From Flavobacteriaceae bacterium UBA7302 (GTDB lineage: Bacteria; Bacteroidota; Bacteroidia; Flavobacteriales; Flavobacteriaceae): a stretch of 64,000 nucleotides of DNA. The DNA lies in the NCBI GenBank assembly GCA_002471825.1, contig DKQS01000007.1, positions 1-64,000 of the forward strand, read 5' to 3'. The notes under the pieces were generated by a model, which worked only from the letters and a program-made list of their open reading frames with translations, was not told where the DNA came from and searched no databases. Position numbers and translations under genes: made by a program. Shown in pieces: positions 43,101 through 52,480 of this stretch. Every line of letters begins with the position of its first letter. The stretch's first letter is position 1.

Positions 43101-44216
43101 ATGAAAAAACTACTCATCATCGCTTTAATTTTCAGTGCATCAACACTACTTGCGAATCCAAATCAACCAGAAAAAAAGAAAGGTCAAACCATCAAAGTGG
43201 CCCTATTATTAGATACCAGCAATAGCATGGACGGACTCATCAATCAAGCAAAAGCACAGCTTTGGGAAATCGTTAATGAACTTTCCTACGCCAAATATGG
43301 AATCCAAAAACCAAATTTGGAAATCGCCTTGTATGAATATGGAAATTCTCGACTACCCATGGAAGAGGGGTACATCAGACAGGTACTTCAATTCAGCAAT
43401 GATCTGGATGAAATCTCCGAGAAACTCTTTTCATTAAAGACCAATGGAGGTCAAGAATACTGCGGACAAGTAATTCAGACTTCTCTCAACGAACTTAGTT
43501 GGGGAAAGAATAAGAACGACCTACGTCTTTTATTCATAGCAGGGAATGAGCCTTTTACTCAAGGGAAAATAAACTTTCAAGAAGCCATCGCCAATGCCAA
43601 AGAAAAGGATGTAATTGTGAACACCATTTTTTGTGGGGCCTATCAAAACGGAATTTCTGGCAAGTGGAAACAAGGGGCCGATTTAGGTGGTGGCGACTAT
43701 ATGACCATCAATCAGAACAAGAAAGTAATTCATATTGTAACTCCTTATGATTCCGATATTCTTATTTTGAATAAAAAGCTAAACGCTACCTACATCTTCT
43801 TTGGATCTAGAGGTTATGAAAAATATGAATCACAGAAACGACAAGACTCAAATGCCGAAAGTTTGGAAGCGCCAGTGGCTGTAAAAAGAACCATTACCAA
43901 AGGATCTCGTTTGTATGATAACTCTAGTTGGGATTTGGTCGATGCGGTAAAAAAGGGAAGAGTTGATTTTAAAAAACTAGATAAATCTAAATTGCCAAAA
44001 TCGCTGAGAAATTTATCGACTTCAGAACTAAAAAAACTTGTAGAAAAGAAAACCAAAGAGCGGGAAGTTATTCAAAAACAGATCAAAGAACTGGACAAAA
44101 AGCGTAGGGCTTTCGTTAGAGAAAAACAAAAGAATTCGACCAAAAAGGATGAACTAAATAGTGTGATGATACAGGCCATCAAACGCCAAGCAAAAGCTAA
44201 AAACTACTCTTGGTAG
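43101..44216 (+). CDS. Exported von Willebrand factor A domain protein, 371 aa
   Basis: The protein has a signal peptide ending at LLANP, then a VWA domain starting with VALLLDTSNSMDGLI, a complete MIDAS motif (DxSxS) for metal-dependent ligand binding. A long basic, coiled-coil-like C-terminus follows (about residues 285-371, ELKKLVEKKTKEREVIQKQI). It is predicted to be periplasmic and to bind a protein partner. It stands alone, with a strong terminator after it. Confidence 0.85.
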   Translation: MKKLLIIALIFSASTLLANPNQPEKKKGQTIKVALLLDTSNSMDGLINQAKAQLWEIVNELSYAKYGIQKPNLEIALYEYGNSRLPMEEGYIRQVLQFSNDLDEISEKLFSLKTNGGQEYCGQVIQTSLNELSWGKNKNDLRLLFIAGNEPFTQGKINFQEAIANAKEKDVIVNTIFCGAYQNGISGKWKQGADLGGGDYMTINQNKKVIHIVTPYDSDILILNKKLNATYIFFGSRGYEKYESQKRQDSNAESLEAPVAVKRTITKGSRLYDNSSWDLVDAVKKGRVDFKKLDKSKLPKSLRNLSTSELKKLVEKKTKEREVIQKQIKELDKKRRAFVREKQKNSTKKDELNSVMIQAIKRQAKAKNYSW

Positions 44217-44226
44217 TTTCCACAAA

Positions 44227-44250
44227 AAAAGAGACCATCTGGTCTCTTTT
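44227..44250. terminator. Bidirectional terminator between the VWA and glucosaminidase genes
   Basis: AAAAGAGACC pairs with GGTCTCTTTT around ATCT. It has A- and T-rich flanks on both sides and sits directly between two convergent stop codons. Confidence 0.9.
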
Positions 44251-45093
44251 TTATTTTAGTTTCAATACCTGGCCTATCGAAATAGTATTGTTTTTCAAAC
44301 GGTTTAGTCGTTTTAGTTCTTTCACGCTTAAACCATACCTCCTTGAAATAGAATAGAGCGTATCTCCTTTGCGAACCTTATAGGTTTTGGTTCTGGATTT
44401 TCTTTTTCGTTTTTCTACAACTACCGGTTCTTTGGATACTACATATTTGAAGTTTTTCTTTTTAACATCATCAAATTTATGGAGCTCATAATTTTCAATG
44501 AGGTTGATGAGTTTTTTGGGATATCGAGGATCGGTGGCATAACCTGCTTTTTTCAATCCCTTGGCCCATTTTTTATAGTTCTTCATTCCATAAGAGAACA
44601 AGAAGGCATATCGTCTTCTTTGGGTTAGGAAAAGAGAATGATCTTTATAAGAAGACTCAACGTATTGGTACTTTCGAAAGCATTCGCCCTTCTCGTCATC
44701 ATCATGATAGACCCGAGCCCCTCGCCAAGTCGTGTGACATTTGATTCCGAAATGATTCTTTGATTTGGAAGCGAGTTGACTGCGGCCACTACCCGATTCA
44801 AGGATTCCTTGTGCTAAGGTAATACTAGCAGGAATCTTATACTTATGCATTTCTCGCACCGCTAAGGGCGCATACTTTTTAATGTAACTTAAGGTATGCG
44901 TATTGAATTTTCGTCCGGTTTTCTCAAGCTTTTTAACGTGCTTTTGTTGGTTTACCGAAGGCAATTTTACAGGTCTAGGTTCTACCTGTACTTTCTTCAC
45001 TGGTTTGCTTTTTCGCTTTTTAACCTTTCTTGCCGAGCCACAACTGGCTAAAAACAAAATCGATAAAAAATAAAGTAGTAATCTTACCTTCAT
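44251..45093 (-). CDS. Lipoprotein with glucosaminidase and LysM domains
   Basis: This 280-residue peptidoglycan hydrolase has a lipoprotein signal peptide (LLYFLSILFLASCGS) and a basic linker. A FlgJ/LytG-like glucosaminidase domain follows, with SITLAQGILESGSGRSQLA (catalytic Glu) and KSKNHFGIKCH. One C-terminal LysM repeat ends the protein (YKVRKGDTLYSISRRYGLS). It should cut glycan strands of the cell wall. Its ATG overlaps the stop of the following-strand gene upstream by one base (TAATG), so the two are coupled. Confidence 0.93.
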   Translation of the reverse strand: MKVRLLLYFLSILFLASCGSARKVKKRKSKPVKKVQVEPRPVKLPSVNQQKHVKKLEKTGRKFNTHTLSYIKKYAPLAVREMHKYKIPASITLAQGILESGSGRSQLASKSKNHFGIKCHTTWRGARVYHDDDEKGECFRKYQYVESSYKDHSLFLTQRRRYAFLFSYGMKNYKKWAKGLKKAGYATDPRYPKKLINLIENYELHKFDDVKKKNFKYVVSKEPVVVEKRKRKSRTKTYKVRKGDTLYSISRRYGLSVKELKRLNRLKNNTISIGQVLKLK

Positions 45094-46049
45094 TATTCAA
45101 TTCGTATTTCTTCTTGTTTCCTTTCCAATCTCTGATTAAATCCGTCAATACCTTGCAATCCGCCAGAGTGGATGACCAAAATTTGAGATCCCTTTGCGAA
45201 AACATCCTTGTTTATCATATCAAAAATACCATAAAGCATTTTACCTGTGTATATGGGATCCAAAGGAATTTTAAAATTCTTATTAAAGTCATTGATAAAA
45301 CGTATCAAATCGAGATTATATTTTGCATACCCGCCAAAATGATAATCGGTAACCAATTGCCAATTCGATTTTCTACCTACATATCTGCTCACCTCCTCAA
45401 CTAAAAATTCTCCCTTCAATGCTGGAAACCCCAATACCTTTTGATGATTTCCTGAAGCATTAATCAATCCAGCGATTGTTCCGCCAGTACCTACACAAGT
45501 ACAGATATAATCAAATTGAGCATCCTCCTCGGTTAAGATCTCTTCACAACCTGAAACCGCCAAATCATTGGTACCTCCTTCGGGAATCAAATAAAAATTG
45601 CCAAATTTCTTCTGTAAGGTTTTTAAAAATTCTGCATCGTCTTTTTCCCTGTAAGCACTCCTGGAAATGAAGTCTAGTTTCATGCCATTTTCAACGGCTT
45701 TGCCTAGCGTCTTATTAGCTTCGAGTGTTGCTTTAAGGTGCTCTTTTAACTCTTCCCCGCGTATGACACCAACAGATTCCAAACCCATCATCCTAGCAGC
45801 CACGGCTGTTGCCAAGATATGGTTGGAATAAGCACCTCCAAAAGTCAAAATAACATCAAAACCTTTCTTTTTTGCTTCTAAAAGATTGTATTTCAACTTT
45901 CGGAATTTATTCCCTGAAACCTCAGGGTGAATCTGATCTTCTCTTTTAATGCAGAGGGAAATCTCTTTTTTCTGAAGCAAATCATTTTGAACCCATTGGT
46001 TCTCCGAATGAAGATTTTGATTGAAAAAATGTTCTGGTACATCCGACAC
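45093..46049 (-). CDS. ACC deaminase / D-cysteine desulfhydrase family PLP enzyme
   Basis: This 318-residue PLP-dependent enzyme has LCIKREDQIHPEVSGNKFRKLKYNL, the block that contains the PLP-binding lysine (NKFRK), then FGGAYSNHILATAVAA, YLIPEGGTND and CVGTGGTIAGLI. Family members cleave 1-aminocyclopropane-1-carboxylate or D-cysteine, but substrate cannot be decided by sequence. Two GTG starts are possible, at 46080-46082 and 46047-46049; I chose the second because it gives the usual family length. It is in an operon with the LysM gene. Confidence 0.85.
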   Translation of the reverse strand: MSDVPEHFFNQNLHSENQWVQNDLLQKKEISLCIKREDQIHPEVSGNKFRKLKYNLLEAKKKGFDVILTFGGAYSNHILATAVAARMMGLESVGVIRGEELKEHLKATLEANKTLGKAVENGMKLDFISRSAYREKDDAEFLKTLQKKFGNFYLIPEGGTNDLAVSGCEEILTEEDAQFDYICTCVGTGGTIAGLINASGNHQKVLGFPALKGEFLVEEVSRYVGRKSNWQLVTDYHFGGYAKYNLDLIRFINDFNKNFKIPLDPIYTGKMLYGIFDMINKDVFAKGSQILVIHSGGLQGIDGFNQRLERKQEEIRIE

Positions 46050-46125
46050 AAGACAAAAATAACCATAAATAATTGTTATCACAGGTTATTGACTCGTATG
46101 GAAAAATCATTGAAATTTGTTTTTC

Positions 46126-47526
46126 ATGTCGGGTACTTCTTTCAAATTCATAGTTAGTATATTTTTGACTTGTCTGGGTTTTAGTCTTCCAAATTGGGCT
46201 CAAACACCCACAGCCAGTAACGACCGAGTAAATGCGGCCCAAAATGGCCCATCCATAGAGATTCGAGTTTTGAACAATGATAGCTTCGGGCCAGACGGAC
46301 CAAATGATGACCATGCCCTTACCTTTACAAATGGAAGCAAAGAAAGTGCTAGTGCCAAAGGGGCATCCATTAAGGTAGACAACAATGGAACGCCAACTAT
46401 TTATGATGATGATTTCATTCTGTATACGCCTTCCAAGTCATTTATTGGTGAGGACTCTTTTACTTATGTTATCACGGATGCGGATGGAGATGCTGATCGC
46501 GCCGATGTGACCATCACCGTTAGTTCGTCTTACCAATCTTTTACTGAATATATCGAAGAATTTGACAACCCTGGCGAACCCCAAGGTCCTTCCGCTGGTC
46601 ATTATTGGAATTACTTCAATGATATTTATCCAGATCAAGATACTTGGACAAAAATGGTACCTGGGGATGGCTATGCTTACCTCACTGTTGATCCAGACAT
46701 TACAAATGATACCGATGCAACCAATCCTTACCAAACGTTGGTTTTTGGAAAAGTTGGAGAAGGAAATCGAATCGAAGTTCGAATGAAAGGCGCTGTGGTT
46801 GATGGCGGATTGGTTTGCTTTCTATTTACCTACTCAGAAATTGGAGATCAATTCAATGAAGTCGACATTGAACTTGTAGCTAATGACGCCAATGGCACCG
46901 ATCCTGGTCATGACATCTACCCTCCAAATGGATGGACCGACGCTCGATTCAACACCTGGCGAGATGCCAGTACCACCACCTTTTTACCCATATCAAGTAC
47001 TTTTCATCCCATTGTAGATTCTAATAATAAAAAGGTCTCACTTTTAGATGATGAATTTCATACCTATACCATCGATTGGGCAGCAGATCAGGTGGATTTT
47101 TACATAGACGATGTTTTACAGGAATCTTTTACCACCAATGTGGCCAAAGGCATGTCTGAAGTGATTATTGGTTATCGAAATTTGGTTTGGGCAGGCGATT
47201 TTAACTGGACTGGCACCCACAATTTGGTTATTGATTATTTCAAAGTGCAATTGTTAAGTTCGCTTTCCGCTGAATCCAACAAGGTTGATGACTTCAGTGA
47301 TTTACAAGTTTTTCCTAATCCAGCCTCCAATTTTATTCAGGTAAAATGCAAAGACTTCTACCAAATTGAAAGCATGGAAATCTCCAATGTTCTAGGCAAG
47401 CGACTGACTTCTGTGAAGGGTTATCAAAAACAATTCGATATCTCTAGTTTCCCTGCGGGAATGTACTTTGTGTCAGCCATATTTTCCAATGGTGCAAGAA
47501 GGACCAAAAAAGTTGTCAAATATTGA
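46126..47526 (+). CDS. T9SS-secreted GH16-type protein with N-terminal Ig/cadherin-like domain
   Basis: This 466-residue exported protein has a signal peptide ending at NWAQ, a tandem-type Ig-like domain (residues about 24-140, NDSFGPDGPNDDHALTF and DSFTYVITDADGDAD) and a GH16-like jelly roll. The jelly roll has FNEVDIELVAND as a probable ExDxE catalytic motif, followed by FHTYTIDWAADQVDFYIDD. A T9SS sorting domain ends the protein (LQVFPNPASNFIQV ... KVVKY). It would be exported through the GldKLMN apparatus encoded in this same window and digest or bind a polysaccharide, with substrate unknown. Confidence 0.85.
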   Translation: MSGTSFKFIVSIFLTCLGFSLPNWAQTPTASNDRVNAAQNGPSIEIRVLNNDSFGPDGPNDDHALTFTNGSKESASAKGASIKVDNNGTPTIYDDDFILYTPSKSFIGEDSFTYVITDADGDADRADVTITVSSSYQSFTEYIEEFDNPGEPQGPSAGHYWNYFNDIYPDQDTWTKMVPGDGYAYLTVDPDITNDTDATNPYQTLVFGKVGEGNRIEVRMKGAVVDGGLVCFLFTYSEIGDQFNEVDIELVANDANGTDPGHDIYPPNGWTDARFNTWRDASTTTFLPISSTFHPIVDSNNKKVSLLDDEFHTYTIDWAADQVDFYIDDVLQESFTTNVAKGMSEVIIGYRNLVWAGDFNWTGTHNLVIDYFKVQLLSSLSAESNKVDDFSDLQVFPNPASNFIQVKCKDFYQIESMEISNVLGKRLTSVKGYQKQFDISSFPAGMYFVSAIFSNGARRTKKVVKY

Positions 47527-47531
47527 CAAAG

Positions 47532-47547
47532 TGTGATTTAAGTCACA
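47532..47547. promoter_or_regulatory. Crp/Fnr-type palindrome upstream of the VIT1/CCC1-like gene
   Basis: TGTGATTTAAGTCACA is a perfect match to the TGTGA-N6-TCACA pattern bound by Crp/Fnr-family regulators. A near-consensus -7 element, TAACTTTA, lies at 47569-47576. From it transcription would begin near 47583, which places the centre of the palindrome about 43 bases upstream, the position used for activation. Function is inferred. Confidence 0.5.
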
Positions 47548-47585
47548 TTTTACCATTCTTGAAATGAATAACTTTAACACCGATT

Positions 47586-48137
47586 ATGTCGGGAATCAAT
47601 TCATTATATCCAAATGGGATTCTTTCCAAACTCTACAAATACCTCGGAGAATTTGTATACGGAGGTATTGATGGGACTATTACCACCTTTGCCGTGGTTG
47701 CAGGATCTGTTGGAGCCGGATTGGAAAGTAATGTCATTGTGATATTAGGAATCGCCAACCTACTTGCAGACGGATTTGCCATGTCAATTGGCGCTTATCT
47801 TTCGGCCAATTCAGAACAAGCCAAATTCCAAGTTAAGGAAACCAATGCCAAATCTCCTCTTTTCATAGGATTGTCGACTTACATCTCCTTCTTAATCATG
47901 GGCTTTATTCCCATTCTCATTTATGTGGTTGATTTATGGCAACGCATTGAGATCGATTTGTTTTTGATCTCTTCTATATTAACCGGACTTGTTTTTGTGA
48001 TTATTGGCGCCTTGAAATCCTATGTTACCAAATCCAGCGTCATTAAAGGAGTTCTTCAGACCCTAATTTTGGGAACCATTGCAGCCTTTGTTGCCTATTA
48101 CGTTGGTGATATTTTGGAACAAGTGATTAATAGCTAG
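47586..48137 (+). CDS. VIT1/CCC1-family transporter (Fe2+/Mn2+ exporter-like)
   Basis: This 183-residue membrane protein has YLGEFVYGGIDGTITTFAVVAGS (first transmembrane helix with the conserved Asp), DGFAMSIGAYLSANSEQ (second helix of the pair) and three further hydrophobic helices at the C-terminus. Members move divalent iron or manganese; some serve detoxification. It ends exactly at the convergent ABC-F gene, with no gap. A Crp-like palindrome precedes it. Confidence 0.88.
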   Translation: MSGINSLYPNGILSKLYKYLGEFVYGGIDGTITTFAVVAGSVGAGLESNVIVILGIANLLADGFAMSIGAYLSANSEQAKFQVKETNAKSPLFIGLSTYISFLIMGFIPILIYVVDLWQRIEIDLFLISSILTGLVFVIIGALKSYVTKSSVIKGVLQTLILGTIAAFVAYYVGDILEQVINS

Positions 48138-50054
48138 TTAAAAATTGGTAATCTCTTCCTCTACCAATTCCCACTCCTCCATCAATTCGTCCATTTTTCT
48201 TTTTTTAGCCTTATAATCTTCAAAGAAATTGGGTTGTGAAGACAACTCATCATAATTTTGAGCCAATGCCAAATCGATGGTTTCAATTTCTTCCTCCAAA
48301 TCACTGATTTGTGTTTCAATTTTTGAAAGGCGGTTTTTTAATTTACGAAGGGCTTTCTCTTGCTCTTTAGACAGCTGATGAGAAGACTTTCCTTTGGCTT
48401 CTTTTTGGGAAGCAACAACCGTTCGTTTTTCAGCCTCACGAAGGCTCTCCATTTTGTGTTCCTCCAAGAAATAATCAATATCACCTAAATATTCTTTGAT
48501 AACACGGTCTTTAAATCCGTACACCGTAGTTGCCAATCCTTGTAAAAATTCTCGGTCATGTGACACAATGATTAGCGTTCCATCAAAACTTTGCAAGGCT
48601 TTCTTCAAGACATTTTTCGACGCGATGTCTAAATGGTTGGTCGGCTCATCAAGAATAAGCACATTGAAGGGCTGTAATAACAACTTACATAAGGCCAATC
48701 GATTTCGTTCTCCTCCCGAAAGTACTTTGGCCTTTTTGTCTACGGCTTCTCCTCCAAACAAAAACGCACCCAGCATGTCGCGGACTTTCATCCGGTTGGT
48801 ATCGAGGGCCGCGTCTTCCATGATTTCCAAGACGGTCTTGTCTGGTGGCAAGTATTCTGACTGATTCTGGGCGAAATAACCCAACTCTACATTGTGGCCT
48901 GGCTTCAAATGTCCTTCAAAGGGTATTTCACCCACCATGATCTTCGCTAAAGTCGATTTTCCCTGACCATTTTGACCAACAAAAGCGATCTTCGAATTTC
49001 TTTCAATCAGCAAATCTACATTTTCTAGTACCTTTTTTTCGCCGTAATTTTTGGCTACATTCTCAGCCTCAAATACAATTTTACCAGGTTCCTTAGACTT
49101 GGTAAAACGAATATTCATGACCGCATTATCTTCCTCATCAACTTCAATACGCTCTACCTTCTCTAATTTCTTAATCAGCGATTGGGCCATGGAAGCCTTG
49201 CTGGCTTTTGCACGAAATTTTTCAATTAATTTCTCGGTATGCTCAATTTGCTTTTGCTGATTCTTTTGAGTTTGTAATTGTTTCTCTTTGATTTCCGCTC
49301 TCAAAGCCAAGAACTGACTGTAAGGCTTTTTATAATCATAGATTCTACCCAATGAAATTTCAATAGTTCTATTGGTCACATTGTCCAAGAACATCTTATC
49401 GTGCGATACCAATACAATGGCCCCTGCATAATTCTTTAAGAAGTTCTCCAACCAGATAATGGACTCAATATCTAAGTGGTTGGTAGGCTCATCGAGTAGT
49501 AAAATATCATTGTTTTGTAGCAGCAATTTGGCCAACTCGATCCGCATTCGCCATCCTCCAGAAAAAGTATCGGTTAATTTGTCGAAATCCTCTCGTTGAA
49601 ACCCAAGACCTTGAAGAATCTTTTCTGTATCTCCCTTGTAGTTGTATCCTCCTAAAAGCTCGTACCGTTCGGTCTTTTCAGTTAAATCAATAATCAGCTG
49701 GCTGTAACTTTCACTTTCGTAGTCGGTTCTTTCTAACAATTCAGCATTAATCTCTTCGAGTTCTTTTTCTAATCTTTTGATTTCTTCAAAAGCTTGATAA
49801 GCCTCTTCCAATATGGTTCGTCCGTGAACAAAATCAATATCTTGCCTTAAGAATCCAATTTTTACATCCTTATCAAAAGCGAGATCTCCAGCACTGGGTT
49901 CAATGTCTTTGGATAGCAACTTTAATAAGGTCGATTTCCCCGCCCCATTTTTACCAATGAGTCCCACTCGATCCCCTTTGTTTAATTTAAAAGTGATCCC
50001 CGAAAACAGGTCCGTTCCCATAAAGGAAACCGTTAAATTGTGTACGTTTAACAT
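48138..50054 (-). CDS. ABC-F family ATP-binding protein
   Basis: This 638-residue soluble protein has two ABC ATPase domains. Walker A motifs are GLIGKNGAGKST and AFVGQNGQGKST; signatures are DTFSGGWRMRIEL and LSGGERNRLAL; Walker B segments are DILLLDEPTNHLD and VLILDEPTNHLD. There is no membrane domain. ABC-F proteins act on ribosomes as translation factors or in antibiotic resistance. The linker and C-terminal coiled coil (EKALRKLKNRLSKIETQ) fit the Uup/YdiF-type. I chose ATG at 50052-50054, as it begins the conserved MLNVHNLTV. Confidence 0.95.
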   Translation of the reverse strand: MLNVHNLTVSFMGTDLFSGITFKLNKGDRVGLIGKNGAGKSTLLKLLSKDIEPSAGDLAFDKDVKIGFLRQDIDFVHGRTILEEAYQAFEEIKRLEKELEEINAELLERTDYESESYSQLIIDLTEKTERYELLGGYNYKGDTEKILQGLGFQREDFDKLTDTFSGGWRMRIELAKLLLQNNDILLLDEPTNHLDIESIIWLENFLKNYAGAIVLVSHDKMFLDNVTNRTIEISLGRIYDYKKPYSQFLALRAEIKEKQLQTQKNQQKQIEHTEKLIEKFRAKASKASMAQSLIKKLEKVERIEVDEEDNAVMNIRFTKSKEPGKIVFEAENVAKNYGEKKVLENVDLLIERNSKIAFVGQNGQGKSTLAKIMVGEIPFEGHLKPGHNVELGYFAQNQSEYLPPDKTVLEIMEDAALDTNRMKVRDMLGAFLFGGEAVDKKAKVLSGGERNRLALCKLLLQPFNVLILDEPTNHLDIASKNVLKKALQSFDGTLIIVSHDREFLQGLATTVYGFKDRVIKEYLGDIDYFLEEHKMESLREAEKRTVVASQKEAKGKSSHQLSKEQEKALRKLKNRLSKIETQISDLEEEIETIDLALAQNYDELSSQPNFFEDYKAKKRKMDELMEEWELVEEEITNF

Positions 50055-50130
50055 GAATGTGATAATTGTTACTTTGCTGAATGCGGAATTCAACTAACTT
50101 TGCAAAAGTAGCCAATTTTAATTCTAAAAA

Positions 50131-50529
50131 ATGCTAAAAAAAGGAACCAAACTCTACAGTATTTTTAAAGGAAAATGTCCGAGATGTCATGAAGGTGCTT
50201 TCTTTAAAAATAAATTCACTTTACATCCCACCCGTGTGACCGAATTGCATGAGCGATGCGACAAATGCAATTTGAAATACATGATTGAACCTTCCTTCTT
50301 TTACGGTGCCATGTATGTAAATTACGGGCTTACTGTAGCCATTGCCGTTACCAGTTTTATCATCGCACGCGTTTTTGTTGGTGTGGAGTTATTACCCAGT
50401 TTTTTGGTGGTTTTTATTGCGCTATTGGCTTTTGCGCCATTTGGCCTACGTTTGTCTAGAACCATCTGGATCAACATGTTCATCAACTACAAAAAACCGG
50501 AAGAATTAAAAGAGGCTAAAAACGATTGA
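50131..50529 (+). CDS. DUF983 membrane protein
   Basis: This 132-residue protein has an N-terminal zinc-finger-like element, CPRCHEGAFF and CDKCNLKYM (two CxxC pairs), followed by two transmembrane helices. This layout defines DUF983, which is common in Bacteroidota and alphaproteobacteria and whose role is unknown. Its 3' end overlaps the convergent FAD-dependent oxidoreductase gene by 14 bases. Confidence 0.88.
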   Translation: MLKKGTKLYSIFKGKCPRCHEGAFFKNKFTLHPTRVTELHERCDKCNLKYMIEPSFFYGAMYVNYGLTVAIAVTSFIIARVFVGVELLPSFLVVFIALLAFAPFGLRLSRTIWINMFINYKKPEELKEAKND

Positions 50530-51550
50530 TATCAATCTCAGGGTCAAGCGGGGTTCCCAAATCAATATGATCGAGTAATTGTTCCGATACCGTTGGGGCG
50601 ATCATAACTCCTCTGGTTCCTAAGCCGTTCATAATAGCCACATTTTTAAAATCTGGGTGAATGCCCACCAAAGGCCTTCTGTCTTTCACTGTCGGTCGAA
50701 TACCAGCTCTGTGATTTACAATGTTGAAGGGAACTGTAATTACCTTCTTCAATTTTTCAAGAAGTTCGGATTTTCCCGCCTCTGTGGGATCCGAAGTTTT
50801 GTCTGCCCAGTTGAAAGTAGCACCAACTTTGTAGCGATGGTTTCCTAAAGGCAATACAAAAATGGTCGATTTCACCTGAAAGTCAATATCGAGTTCTGGA
50901 GCCTCAATAATTAGTACTTCCCCTTTGGTCCCGTTTAAAGGTAAATGTCTGAAATATGGATTTTTAGTTATGCCATAGCCTTCACAAAAAACTATTTTTT
51001 CAGCCTTTATGTCTTTGTAAAGGATACCGTCTTTTACGTCCAACTGTTCATATTCAAAAGTTTCAAAACGAACCTGATCGCTATTCTGAAGATGCAGTCG
51101 GTAATGATCAAGAAGTACATTGGTATCAATCCAACCCGTGTTTCGAACATTGCCAAAGCCGAATTCAGCAATTACCCCCTCATAAGATGCTTGATCTAGT
51201 TTGGGATCGAGATAGTCTTGAAGTCTCGGTTTATCACTAGCGGCGAACCAATTGTTCTGGTCTTCAATAGATTTAAATACCTTTTTGGTAAGCACTGGAA
51301 AATCCAGTTTGACCTTCAATTTTTCTGCAAGTTGTTGATAAAAAGGAAGGGCAACTTCAATTTGTTCAGGGCCATTCCAAACCGGAGTAAATCGTTTTAA
51401 AATTACCGGATTATAGGCACCAGCTGCCGTACGAGAAGAGTGTTGCGATTCATCATCAAACACCACAAATGATTTGTTCCGTGCCTCCAGACGCTCGGCC
51501 AATGCAATACCTGCCAAGCCCAAACCAACAATGATGTAATCCACTTTCAC
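50516..51550 (-). CDS. FAD-dependent oxidoreductase (DAO family)
   Basis: This 344-residue flavoprotein has the Rossmann FAD motif YIIVGLGLAGIALAERLE at the N-terminus and the DAO-family C-terminal block HRAGIRPTVKDRRPLVGIHP, GLGTRGVMIAP. Members oxidise amino or imino acids such as glycine or D-amino acids; the substrate is not clear here. The start is GTG at 51548-51550. It follows the gldKLMN operon on the same strand after a terminator. Confidence 0.85.
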   Translation of the reverse strand: MKVDYIIVGLGLAGIALAERLEARNKSFVVFDDESQHSSRTAAGAYNPVILKRFTPVWNGPEQIEVALPFYQQLAEKLKVKLDFPVLTKKVFKSIEDQNNWFAASDKPRLQDYLDPKLDQASYEGVIAEFGFGNVRNTGWIDTNVLLDHYRLHLQNSDQVRFETFEYEQLDVKDGILYKDIKAEKIVFCEGYGITKNPYFRHLPLNGTKGEVLIIEAPELDIDFQVKSTIFVLPLGNHRYKVGATFNWADKTSDPTEAGKSELLEKLKKVITVPFNIVNHRAGIRPTVKDRRPLVGIHPDFKNVAIMNGLGTRGVMIAPTVSEQLLDHIDLGTPLDPEIDINRF

Positions 51551-51572
51551 GAGGTAAATCTAAAGCAAAAAA

Positions 51573-51596
51573 AAGCGTTCTAGAACTAGAACGCTT
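51573..51596 (-). terminator. Rho-independent terminator after gldN
   Basis: The perfect 11-base stem AAGCGTTCTAG pairs with CTAGAACGCTT around a 2-base centre, and on the minus strand it is followed by T residues. It ends the gldKLMN unit 20 bases after gldN. Confidence 0.85.
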
Positions 51597-51615
51597 AAAA
51601 TATTTTTTGATGGAT

Positions 51616-52470
51616 TTAGTAATTCCACATATCCATTTCTTTGTTTCGAATGCTCTCCTTAATCTTGTTAGCCTCTAATAACTGGAATAATGAATTCCCG
51701 CGAACATAATCAGAAATGGCACGGTTTCCATAAATATTCTCTTCACGAACTATAGTAGCGCTAAAACGTCGTGCGTTCAACAAGTGATCAAACGAAATAG
51801 GTTGCGTGGCATTCTGCGGATTGAAAACTTTTGCTTCGTGCAACACTTCTCTTGCTCCCGGGAAGAATACCCAGAAAAGCTCATACAATTCCTCGTCTTC
51901 AATGTCTTGCACACCCAAAGTCTGTACATCTTTACCCATAGGTGCTAGTCCAAGCATTCTGTATTTCAATTCACCTTGGCGCTTGTCGAAATACCACATT
52001 CCTTTGATCATATATCCTTCTACATCCTGAGTTTGAATTCTGAAGGTATCTCTATATCCACTCTCTTCGCGGATGTTTACCAAACGAGAATCGATATCAG
52101 CTTGTGTAATCTTTGAAGAAAAATACGAATCGGAATATACCTCTTCGATTTTTCCTTTCTTAATTCCTTTGATTAAAGTATCAAACAACGACCTTCTTCC
52201 AGTGGCAATGTTTGTGGTATCAATTGGGAAATAGTAGGGCAGGTTTATCTTTTGGTTTAAGTCAATAAATTCCCAAACCACTTTCGACCACATTACATCT
52301 CTTTCACTCACATATCCGTAAGGAAGCGGTCCATTTTTATCAACTGCCAATTCTTCTGCAGACTTCTTATTGATTTCCTGTGCAGACTTAGCATTTAAAA
52401 TATTGGCTTGTCCATTTACAAAACCTGTTATGAACAGCGCAAATAAAAACAATAAACCATTTTTAACCAT
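51616..52470 (-). CDS. gldN: GldN, T9SS/gliding motility protein
   Basis: This 284-residue periplasmic component of the T9SS core acts with GldK in the ring below the outer membrane. It has a signal peptide (LLFLFALFITGFVNGQ). Family blocks are RDVMWSKVVWEFIDLNQKINLPYYFP and YFDKRQGELKYRMLGLAP. It is the last gene of the gldK-L-M-N run, 10 bases after gldM, and a terminator follows. Confidence 0.95.
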   Translation of the reverse strand: MVKNGLLFLFALFITGFVNGQANILNAKSAQEINKKSAEELAVDKNGPLPYGYVSERDVMWSKVVWEFIDLNQKINLPYYFPIDTTNIATGRRSLFDTLIKGIKKGKIEEVYSDSYFSSKITQADIDSRLVNIREESGYRDTFRIQTQDVEGYMIKGMWYFDKRQGELKYRMLGLAPMGKDVQTLGVQDIEDEELYELFWVFFPGAREVLHEAKVFNPQNATQPISFDHLLNARRFSATIVREENIYGNRAISDYVRGNSLFQLLEANKIKESIRNKEMDMWNY

Positions 52471-52480
52471 AATATCTCTT

